DNA of 11,417 nucleotides from assembly GCA_964636625.1 (NCBI GenBank), contig CAZWUL010000032.1, positions 1 to 11,417 of the forward strand. Direction: 5' to 3'. The first letter of the stretch is position 1. Each line of letters begins with the position of its first letter. Under the pieces are notes generated by a model, which saw only the letters and a program-made list of their open reading frames with translations, searched no databases and was not told where the DNA came from. The position numbers were made by a program, and so were the translations under genes. This document shows, piece by piece, positions 5,700-11,417 of the stretch. Source of the stretch: CAZWUL01 sp964636625 (GTDB lineage Bacteria > Atribacterota > Phoenicimicrobiia > Phoenicimicrobiales > Stramentimicrobiaceae).

Positions 5700-8522
5700 A
5701 TGACTAATAAAAATAAAATAAATAAAAAAGAAAGTGAAAACTTAAACAGGGTTCTTTATAATATATCGAAGGCGGCAAATTCTGATATATCATTACAGGA
5801 ACTTTATAATATTATCTATAAAGAAATAAATACAGTTATCGATGCAACCAATTTTCACATAGCTTTATTCAACCAGGAAAAGGTATTTTTTGCCTACTTT
5901 GTTGATGAAAAAGATGAACTTGATAAACAAGTCGACCAATATAGCGTTACTGACACCCTGGCAAATTATAATATTAAATATGGAAAATCTTTGTTGGTTA
6001 ATTATCCTCAAATCAGAGAATTGGCGGATAAAGGATCAATAAAACTATCCAAAATCGGTACTCTTACTAATGAAACATCCTGGCTTGGTGTCCCCCTTAA
6101 AATCAGCGATAATACAATTGGTTCAATGGCAGTGGTAAATTATCAAATTCCAAATATTTATTCTGAAAAAGATATTCACTTAATGGAATTTGTATCAGAA
6201 CAAATAGCTACTGTTATTGAAAGAAAACAATTTGAAGAATCATTAAGGCAGAGCCGTCTTGAGTTCTCTCAACTATTTCGATACAGCCCAGAAGCCTTAG
6301 CATATACTGATCCGGAAGGCACTATTTTAGATGTTAACTCACGTTTTACAGAAGTTTTTGGCTTTACCAGAGAAGAACTTCTCGGAAAAAATATTGACCA
6401 GGGATTTATTCAGCTGGAAAAAATTAATAAATTTGGACAGGAGATGACCAGGAAAGCCATTAAAGGCCCGGTTAAATTTGAAGCTATTCGGAAAAAGAAA
6501 GATGGTACTCAATTCCCGGTATTAATATCTGCTTCTCCTTTAAAAATTGATGAATATACTCAAAGAATAGTATGTCTTTACCAGGATATTAGTGAGCGAA
6601 AAAAATTTGAAGAAAATATTCGCAATAATGAAGAAAAATTTGCCAATCTTTTTAGAAGCAATCCCCTAGCAGCAATTTATCATGATAATAAAGGTTACAT
6701 CCTGGATGTTAATCCAGTATTTACAGAGTTATTTGGATATACCCTAAATGAAATTCAGGGTAAGAATATCGATGAAATAAATTTTTACCCCTTTGATAAA
6801 ATAGATGAAGGTAAAAATTTAACGAAAGAAGCTCAATACTCCAAACTTACAAAATATGAAACTATCCGGAGAAAAAATGATGGGACTATCATACCTGTTC
6901 ACATCTCAACTTCTCAGGTAAAAATTAATGAAAAAGTTCAAGGAGTTATTGCGCTTTACCAGGATATAACCGAACAAAAACAGAATGAAAGATTAAATCA
7001 AGTCCTTTATCATATTTCCCGGGCAGCAAATTCTCAAATCAGGCTCTCTGAACTTTATACAATTATCCATAATGAATTAAACCAGGTAATTGATGCAAAA
7101 AATTTTTATATAGCTTTGCTTGATAGAGAATCTGAGCGCCTGGATTTTGTCTATGCCTATGATGAAAAAGAAACAAACTTTTCCTCGGAGCATTTAACTT
7201 ATAAAAACACTTTAACTGGCTACCTTCTCGAAGAAAGACAATCATTATTATTAAACTATCCTGATATTTGCAACTTAATCGATAAAGGAAATGTTAAGGA
7301 CCCCGGAGAAATGACTGAAAAAATGTGCTGGCTGAGTGTACCTCTAAAAATTAAAGATGAAGTGATCGGAGCCATGACAGTCCAAAATTATCATAATCCA
7401 ACAAGCTATAAGGAAAAAGACATAAAACTAATGGAAATTGTTTCTGATCAGGTTGCTACTGCCATTGTCCGTAAACAATACGAAGAAAAAATTACCTATA
7501 TTAGTTTTCATGATTCTCTTACCGGACTATATAATCGAGCATACTTTGAGGAAGAATTAAAAAGAATGAACCACCCTCGTTATTATCCTATTAATGTTAT
7601 CATGATTGATATAAACGGGTTAAAAGCCGTAAATGATGCTTTTGGACATCAGCAGGGAGACCAATTACTAAAAAATTTGGCCACCTTACTTCAAAGCACC
7701 TCCAGAAAAGGTGACATCCTGTCCCGTTTAGGTGGTGATGAATTTGCTATTATTCATCCTAATACTTCACTCTCTGATACAGAATCTTTTTGTCAACGTC
7801 TTCGAACTGCTTGTCTGAAAAATTCTTTTCAACCGGCTTTTCTTAATCCTAATATATCCATGGGATATGCCTCACAAAATGGTTTTTTCACAAGTTCTGA
7901 AGAACTTATGAAAGAAGCAGACAAAAAGATGTACCAGGATAAACTGTTTAATACCAAAACTCGGGAAAAACATCTCTTGAATGCCTTTTTGGAGATTCTG
8001 GCCAAAAGAGACCCACATACTGAAAAGCATGCAAGTGGTATGGAAGAAATAGCAATTAAAATGGGCAAAAAAATTCACTTGAATAATTATGATTTAAACC
8101 GTCTTCAACTATTAGCTTTATTGCACGATATCGGTAAAATTGGTATCCCTGATAAAATCCTGTTCAAACCAGATTTGCTTACTCCTACGGAATGGAAAAA
8201 AATGAAAGACCATTGTCAAATTGGATATCGTATTACAAAAAATATTCCTGATTTTTCTGCTATATGCAAGGAAATACTCTATCATCATGAAAAATGGGAT
8301 GGCTCCGGATACCCAGTTGGATTAAAAGGCAAGGAAATTCCTTTGCTATCCAGAATTATATCAATTATAGATGCCTATAATGCAATGCAATCTAAGAGAC
8401 CTTATAAAAAAACAAAGATTCATGAAGAGGCATTAGGGGAAATTAAAAGAAATTCGGGGAGTCAATTTGACCCTAACCTGGTCTCCATTTTTATAAATAT
8501 GATAAAAGAAAATTTCAAATAA
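5700..8522 (+). CDS. GAF-PAS-PAS-GAF-GGDEF-HD-GYP c-di-GMP turnover protein
   Basis: This 940-residue signalling protein has no evident membrane segment. Domains by approximate residue are GAF 13-180, PAS 184-305, PAS 311-427, GAF 429-594, GGDEF 600-750 and HD-GYP 760-940. The diguanylate cyclase site is intact (GGDEF 678-682, with DINGLKAVND upstream), and RKGD (669-672) five residues before it is a canonical RxxD inhibitory I-site. The phosphodiesterase has H809-D810 in LLHDIGKIGIPD and H862-H863-E864 in HHEKWDGSGYP. Both activities therefore look possible. The two GAF domains resemble each other closely (RVLYNISKAANS versus QVLYHISRAANS), as do the two PAS domains, suggesting internal duplication. 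No ligand can be named for them. The GEMM-I riboswitch upstream points to feedback by c-di-GMP. It is a single-gene transcription unit. Confidence 0.93.
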   Translation: MTNKNKINKKESENLNRVLYNISKAANSDISLQELYNIIYKEINTVIDATNFHIALFNQEKVFFAYFVDEKDELDKQVDQYSVTDTLANYNIKYGKSLLVNYPQIRELADKGSIKLSKIGTLTNETSWLGVPLKISDNTIGSMAVVNYQIPNIYSEKDIHLMEFVSEQIATVIERKQFEESLRQSRLEFSQLFRYSPEALAYTDPEGTILDVNSRFTEVFGFTREELLGKNIDQGFIQLEKINKFGQEMTRKAIKGPVKFEAIRKKKDGTQFPVLISASPLKIDEYTQRIVCLYQDISERKKFEENIRNNEEKFANLFRSNPLAAIYHDNKGYILDVNPVFTELFGYTLNEIQGKNIDEINFYPFDKIDEGKNLTKEAQYSKLTKYETIRRKNDGTIIPVHISTSQVKINEKVQGVIALYQDITEQKQNERLNQVLYHISRAANSQIRLSELYTIIHNELNQVIDAKNFYIALLDRESERLDFVYAYDEKETNFSSEHLTYKNTLTGYLLEERQSLLLNYPDICNLIDKGNVKDPGEMTEKMCWLSVPLKIKDEVIGAMTVQNYHNPTSYKEKDIKLMEIVSDQVATAIVRKQYEEKITYISFHDSLTGLYNRAYFEEELKRMNHPRYYPINVIMIDINGLKAVNDAFGHQQGDQLLKNLATLLQSTSRKGDILSRLGGDEFAIIHPNTSLSDTESFCQRLRTACLKNSFQPAFLNPNISMGYASQNGFFTSSEELMKEADKKMYQDKLFNTKTREKHLLNAFLEILAKRDPHTEKHASGMEEIAIKMGKKIHLNNYDLNRLQLLALLHDIGKIGIPDKILFKPDLLTPTEWKKMKDHCQIGYRITKNIPDFSAICKEILYHHEKWDGSGYPVGLKGKEIPLLSRIISIIDAYNAMQSKRPYKKTKIHEEALGEIKRNSGSQFDPNLVSIFINMIKENFK

Positions 8523-8635
8523 TTATCCTCTAACAGGTTATTAACAAACATTGCAATCTCCTGCCCTATAAAACTGCTGTGCAAAATATTTTTTAAAATT
8601 TACAAAGATAAAATTATTGTTTAAAGTAAATATCG

Positions 8636-8652
8636 CACCCGCATAGCAGGTG
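8636..8652. repeat. Short imperfect hairpin, GC-rich for its surroundings
   Basis: CACCCGC (8636-8642) and GCAGGTG (8646-8652) form a 7-bp stem with one C/A mismatch and a three-base loop, followed by GTTTAAAA-like sequence. It stands out from the AT-rich spacer. Compact hairpins of this sort occur at the ends of IS200/IS605-family elements, but no transposase or second end is visible. Confidence 0.2.
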
Positions 8653-8658
8653 GTTTAA

Positions 8659-8690
8659 AAACTTCTAAAAGGAGTTTAACTTTTTTTCTC
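8659..8690 (+). terminator. Putative terminator of the GGDEF/HD-GYP gene
   Basis: AAACTTCT (8659-8666) pairs with AGGAGTTT (8670-8677), with one G-U wobble and a three-base loop. AAC and then a seven-T run (8681-8687) with more pyrimidines follow. It lies about 140 bases past the stop, and the stem is AT-rich, so strength is uncertain. Confidence 0.5.
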
Positions 8691-8808
8691 TTTTTCTTTC
8701 GATTATGTATTTATACTTTTAGCCATAATCCTTCTTAAGCAATAGTATTTCCAGCTTTGGACTTCAGGTTAAAGATTATCATCTGGCTTATTTTAATCTT
8801 TTTATGGT

Positions 8809-8851
8809 TAAATAAAATTACCCGGTTTAGAAAACCGGGTAATTTTATTTA
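8809..8851. terminator. 20-bp inverted repeat, bidirectional terminator-like hairpin
   Basis: AAATAAAATTACCCGGTTT (8810-8828) is the exact reverse complement of 8832-8850, with an extra T-A pair (8809/8851) and a three-base loop (AGA). Either strand ends its GC core with AATTTTATTT, so it can terminate in both directions. It sits between convergent genes (5700-8522 on + and 8953-9858 on -). It also directly abuts the ribosome-binding site of the mini-ORF at 8864, a position where a + strand stem could act as an attenuator. Confidence 0.8.
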
Positions 8852-8863
8852 GGAGGTTTAAAA

Positions 8864-8908
8864 ATGAAAAAGTTATTTGTTGGATTAATAAGTTTAGCAA
8901 CTTTTTAA
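8864..8908 (+). CDS. 14-codon mini-ORF resembling a signal-peptide start
   Basis: The peptide is MKKLFVGLISLATF: two lysines followed by a hydrophobic run, as at the start of a secreted or membrane protein, then an immediate TAA. It is preceded by an excellent Shine-Dalgarno, AGGAGG (8851-8856), with seven bases of spacing. It may be the surviving 5' end of a deleted gene or a genuine hydrophobic small peptide. I do not recognise a family. No matching downstream reading frame continues it before the convergent gene. Confidence 0.35.
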   Translation: MKKLFVGLISLATF

Positions 8909-8918
8909 TTTGAAAAAA

Positions 8919-8946
8919 ATTTTAACATATATTTATAATATGTCAA
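8919..8946 (-). promoter_or_regulatory. Putative sigma-A promoter, - strand
   Basis: Read on the - strand, a perfect -35 TTGACA (8946-8941) is followed after 16 bases by TAAAAT (8924-8919), which matches five of six -10 positions. It sits just beyond the stop of the sugar kinase gene and points into the gene-free spacer, so it does not serve any annotated protein gene. Confidence 0.45.
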
Positions 8947-8952
8947 GGGGGA

Positions 8953-9858
8953 TTAAGAAAATTTCCCCAGAGTATTAATTTTTTCTTTTAGCCATGCAGA
9001 ATATACAGGTACTGCACCAACCTGGCTGGCAACAAATGCTCCCATTTGACTTGCAAATAAACCTGATTCTACCGGACTCAAGCCTGATAAAAAAGAAAAT
9101 AAAAACGCAGCACTATAACTATCCCCGGCACCCACTGTATCAACAACCTTCACTTTTACCCCCGGAATCTGAAAAAAATTTTGTCCGTCATAGACTATTG
9201 AACCATGTTCCCCCAAAGTTATACAAATTATTTTAAGAGAGTATTCTGAGGATATAGTATGACAAAATTGTTCTTTACTTACTACTTTCCCTAATAAGAG
9301 TTCAGAAAGAGTTATGACTTCTTCTTCGTTTAATTTTAACATGTTGCTAAAGTGTAAGGAATGCTCAATCCACTCTTTTTGATAAAAATTCTGTCGAAGA
9401 TTGACATCATAGAAAATATACTGGCACTGTAAGTGTGACAATAAATCATAAAGAAGATTTCGATTCGACTCTGTGCGTTGAGCTAATGTGCCAAAACAGA
9501 AAGCGAACCAATTCTCTTTAAATAAAAGATCCCTGAAACCCTCATTTAAGTTAATCTGATCCCAGGCCGTATCTTTATGTATAGTATATTTGGGATGTCC
9601 CTTATGGTTTAAGTAAACATCAACTTTTCCGGTAGATAAAACTGAGTGAATTGAAATATAATTAGTATCTAAATTGTATTCTTTGGCAATCTTCAATGCT
9701 TTTTCACCAAGAACATCTTTTCCCACAGATGATATATAGGTAGAGTGAATACCCATTTTAGCAAGATGACTTGCCAGGTTAAAAGGAGCTCCACCAATAT
9801 GGGCTTCTCCTGCAATGATATCCCATAATAGTTCTCCAAATGACAATACTTTTATCAT
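8953..9858 (-). CDS. PfkB-family sugar kinase (fructokinase-like)
   Basis: This ribokinase/PfkB-fold kinase phosphorylates a sugar with ATP in the cytoplasm. Its 301 residues are typical. The N-terminal GELLWDIIAG and sugar-binding GGAPFN (22-27) resemble fructokinases. The C-terminal signature DTVGAGDSYSAAF carries the GAGD anion hole at 243-246 with catalytic base D246. The substrate is not certain: fructose is the best family guess, but other ketoses or sugar acids are possible. The start is ATG at 9858 with AAAAAGG about ten bases upstream. It follows the crotonase-family gene on the same strand after 83 bases and could be cotranscribed. The inverted repeat at 8809-8851 would end the transcript. 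Confidence 0.88.
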   Translation of the reverse strand: MIKVLSFGELLWDIIAGEAHIGGAPFNLASHLAKMGIHSTYISSVGKDVLGEKALKIAKEYNLDTNYISIHSVLSTGKVDVYLNHKGHPKYTIHKDTAWDQINLNEGFRDLLFKENWFAFCFGTLAQRTESNRNLLYDLLSHLQCQYIFYDVNLRQNFYQKEWIEHSLHFSNMLKLNEEEVITLSELLLGKVVSKEQFCHTISSEYSLKIICITLGEHGSIVYDGQNFFQIPGVKVKVVDTVGAGDSYSAAFLFSFLSGLSPVESGLFASQMGAFVASQVGAVPVYSAWLKEKINTLGKFS

Positions 9859-9941
9859 AATAGTTTTGCCTTTTTAATTTATTAATCAGTAAACTGTATA
9901 ATAACTATCAAATAATAATCGCATTAAAGACAAATTTATAT

Positions 9942-10721
9942 TTATTGCTCTTTCCATAAAGGCTTTCTTTTTTCTAAAAAAGCCTTAACTCCCTCTTCTG
10001 CATCTTTAGTTGTGCATAGGCTGGAAAAAAGTTCACCCATATAATCAATAGCCTCATGATAAGGCAAATCCTGCATCTGATATATTCCCTGCTTCCCTAT
10101 CTGTAAAGCAAGAGGGCTTTTTTTAGCAATTTCTTGGGCAAATATCATAGTATGCTCTTTTAATTTAGCCATAGGAACAATTTCATTAACTATGCCCAGA
10201 CGATATGCTTCTTCCGCAGGGACTGTTTTACCAGTAAGAATAAATTCCAGGGCCTTTTTTCGACCAATAATTTTCATAAGAGGTACTGCCGGACCTAAGC
10301 ATATTAAACCTACATTTATAGCAGTAGTACCAAATTTTGCATTATCAGCCGCAATAGTAAAATCACTGGCAAATGCTAATCCTGCTCCATTTGCGACTGC
10401 ATAGCCCTGGACAGATGTTATCACAATTTTTTTCATTCTTGCTATAGTATGATTGTGCTCATCCATTAAATGCAGGAATTTTCTATATTCCTGGGGTGTT
10501 TTATTCTTGAATTCATTCAAGGCTATTCCAGTTGAAAAATTTTTTCCCTTTGCCTTTATTATCACTACTTTAACTTTGTTGTCACTTTCAAATTCCCATA
10601 GTGCATCATTTAAAGCCCTGGCAAAAGGTACATCAAAAGTGTTATTTTGTTCAGGCCTATTCAAAGTAATTACCCCTATATTGTCAAGTAAATCAGTTAA
10701 AATACCCTTTTCAGCTGTCAT
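9942..10721 (-). CDS. Enoyl-CoA hydratase/isomerase (crotonase) family protein, atypical active site
   Basis: The 259 residues have the crotonase fold: ITLNRPEQNNTF near the start, oxyanion-hole loop FSTGIALNEF (62-71), GYAVANGAGLAFASD (106-120) and AKFGTTAINVGL (128-139). The two glutamates that catalyse hydration in classic enoyl-CoA hydratase (E144 and E164 in rat, in GGGCELA and QPEI) align with G114 and A134 here, so ordinary hydratase activity is unlikely. The family also includes isomerases, decarboxylases, hydrolases and dehalogenases with other catalytic residues; I cannot choose among them. The acyl-CoA binding scaffold appears intact. The start has AAGGAG with eight bases of spacing. 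Neighbours are a sugar kinase (same strand) and a class II aldolase (divergent), which is not a fatty-acid oxidation context. Confidence 0.88.
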   Translation of the reverse strand: MTAEKGILTDLLDNIGVITLNRPEQNNTFDVPFARALNDALWEFESDNKVKVVIIKAKGKNFSTGIALNEFKNKTPQEYRKFLHLMDEHNHTIARMKKIVITSVQGYAVANGAGLAFASDFTIAADNAKFGTTAINVGLICLGPAVPLMKIIGRKKALEFILTGKTVPAEEAYRLGIVNEIVPMAKLKEHTMIFAQEIAKKSPLALQIGKQGIYQMQDLPYHEAIDYMGELFSSLCTTKDAEEGVKAFLEKRKPLWKEQ

Positions 10722-10752
10722 TCTGATACTCCTTCCACTACCTTAAGTATTT

Positions 10753-10781
10753 TTGTACTTTAGATAACCAAATGATATAAT
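10753..10781 (+). promoter_or_regulatory. Putative promoter for the class II aldolase gene
   Basis: TTGTAC (10753-10758), a 17-base spacer, then TATAAT (10776-10781) with the extended TG (TGATATAAT). The -10 is perfect and the -35 partial. It would give a leader of roughly 100 bases, in which I see no recognisable riboswitch. Confidence 0.55.
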
Positions 10782-10800
10782 AACAAAACATCAAAATCAA
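10772..10800 (-). promoter_or_regulatory. Putative divergent promoter for the crotonase gene
   Basis: On the - strand TTGATT (10800-10795), a 17-base spacer, then TATCAT (10777-10772). It shares bases with the -10 of the opposite promoter, so the two could not easily be occupied at once. Confidence 0.35.
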
Positions 10801-10885
10801 ATATATTTAAACTAAGAATTCGCTCAAATACATAATCGATAATTGATTCTTATTCATTAGATTTACTTTATGGGGGTAAAAGCAA

Positions 10886-11417
10886 TTGGCTAAAAATTCT
10901 GTGTTACAAAAATTTGTAGACTATGTCAGACTAACCTGGGATAGAAGACTCACCGAGTCAACAGGTGGAAATATGAGTATCAACATTAATAACAAAATAT
11001 ATATAACCCCTTCCTATTTCGTAAAACATTTTTTCACTATAGAAGATATTGTTATCACTGATATGGATGGCAAACAATTAGGGGGTAATTACAATGCTTC
11101 TTCGGAAATAAAAATGCATTTAAAAATTTATCAAAATAGAGAAGATGTTAAAAGTATTTTCCACGCTCATCCCAGGAATGGGCTCTTCTGCGCTATAAAT
11201 AATATTAAAATATATACAAATGTATTACCTGAAGCAGCTTCTATGTTAGGCAATATTGCATATCTCTCTTATAGTCAACCAGGCACTGAAAAATTTGCAA
11301 AAGCTTTTATTAAGGACGTTAAAAAAGGTTGCAATGTATTTGTTTTGGAAAACCACGGTGTAACAACTTGTGGCGATTCATTAGAAACAGCATTTGTACG
11401 GTTGGAAACATTAGAAA
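10886..11417 (+). CDS. Class II aldolase/adducin family protein (partial, 3' end off window)
   Basis: This is a zinc-dependent aldolase or epimerase of the fuculose/rhamnulose/ribulose-phosphate family; it typically cleaves a ketose phosphate to dihydroxyacetone phosphate and an aldehyde. The visible 177 residues contain STGGNMS (25-31), the catalytic-glutamate region SSE (72-74, E74), zinc ligands H93 and H95 in FHAHPRNG, and H157 in ENHGVTTCG. These positions nearly coincide with E73, H92, H94 and H155 of fuculose-phosphate aldolase. The start is TTG at 10886: GGGGG (10872-10876) lies nine bases upstream, an in-frame TAA lies just before it, and the only other early option is GTG at 10901. 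The frame stays open to the window end. Substrate unknown; the nearby PfkB kinase could supply a phosphorylated sugar. Confidence 0.88.
   Translation, partial: MAKNSVLQKFVDYVRLTWDRRLTESTGGNMSININNKIYITPSYFVKHFFTIEDIVITDMDGKQLGGNYNASSEIKMHLKIYQNREDVKSIFHAHPRNGLFCAINNIKIYTNVLPEAASMLGNIAYLSYSQPGTEKFAKAFIKDVKKGCNVFVLENHGVTTCGDSLETAFVRLETLE

Larger units (their letters stand above)
8523..8808. other. Gene-free spacer with weak hairpins
   Basis: I see no coding region here on either strand. The AT-rich sequence contains short hairpins, listed separately where supportable. There is also an 8-bp stem AAAGATTA (8771-8778) with TAATCTTT (8794-8801) followed by a short T run, which could be a secondary terminator for the upstream signalling gene. 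Confidence 0.5.
8809..8912 (-). ncRNA. Hypothetical short RNA antisense to the mini-ORF
   Basis: A promoter-like pair on the - strand (8919-8946) would start transcription near 8912. The inverted repeat at 8809-8851 would end it about 100 bases later. Such an RNA would be fully complementary to the Shine-Dalgarno and coding region of the mini-ORF at 8864-8908. This is inferred only from the spacing of promoter and terminator; no known RNA family is recognised. Confidence 0.22.

Noticed and set aside
7829..8078. Two overlapping - strand open frames within the GGDEF/HD-GYP gene
   Set aside because: Both are opposite a clearly conserved catalytic region and overlap each other in different frames, as expected of chance frames.
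8994..9236. An 80-codon + strand open frame opposite the sugar kinase
   Set aside because: It is antisense to the conserved GAGD region of the kinase and has no recognisable domain.
10453..10746. A 97-codon + strand open frame opposite the crotonase gene
   Set aside because: It runs antisense to the conserved N-terminal half of the crotonase and through its ribosome-binding site; no domain is recognisable.
1..11417. CRISPR arrays, tRNA or rRNA genes, integrases or transposases
   Set aside because: No regularly spaced direct repeats, tRNA cloverleaf motifs, rRNA segments or mobile-element proteins were seen on either strand.

Overview
The window is AT-rich DNA with strong Shine-Dalgarno sequences and compact same-strand gene blocks. 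Its cis-acting RNAs (a T-box leader, a ykkC-class riboswitch, a GEMM-I riboswitch) suggest an anaerobic, low-GC Gram-positive bacterium (Clostridia or Halanaerobiales-like) or a related deep lineage. The exact taxon cannot be read from the sequence.

Region 1 (1-3760, + strand) is a branched-chain amino acid operon: acetolactate synthase large and small subunits (ilvB, ilvN; 4-base overlap) and ketol-acid reductoisomerase (ilvC), closed by a perfect 12-bp terminator hairpin. The leader carries two attenuators in series. The 3' part of a T-box element has its own terminator. It is followed by a ykkC-family aptamer, most likely the ppGpp-sensing subtype given the genes it precedes, which overlaps a second terminator. 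Each terminator should have to be bypassed separately, so the layout reads as a logical AND: uncharged branched-chain tRNA plus the starvation alarmone.

Region 2 (3767-5257, - strand) is a two-gene unit. An ApbE-type FAD:protein FMN transferase is followed by a small membrane-anchored FMN-binding-domain protein that carries the threonine-containing flavinylation motif. This looks like a modifying enzyme beside its own substrate. The enzyme has no convincing secretion signal from its TTG start.

Region 3 (about 5400-8522, + strand) is a c-di-GMP-I (GEMM-I) riboswitch upstream of one 940-residue signalling protein, GAF-PAS-PAS-GAF-GGDEF-HD-GYP. The protein has intact motifs for both making and degrading c-di-GMP, plus an inhibitory I-site. 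The likely arrangement is feedback of c-di-GMP on the expression of its own turnover enzyme.

Region 4 (8523-8952) has no conventional gene. It holds terminator-like hairpins, including a near-perfect 20-bp inverted repeat. Directly after that repeat is a strong ribosome-binding site with a 14-codon signal-peptide-like mini-ORF. A consensus-like promoter on the opposite strand could produce a short RNA antisense to the mini-ORF.

Region 5 (8953-11417) has a PfkB/fructokinase-family sugar kinase and a crotonase-family protein lacking both standard catalytic glutamates, both on the - strand. A class II aldolase gene reads divergently and runs off the window end. The divergent genes appear to use overlapping promoters. 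A kinase plus a class II aldolase is typical of sugar catabolism through a ketose phosphate, but the substrate cannot be assigned.
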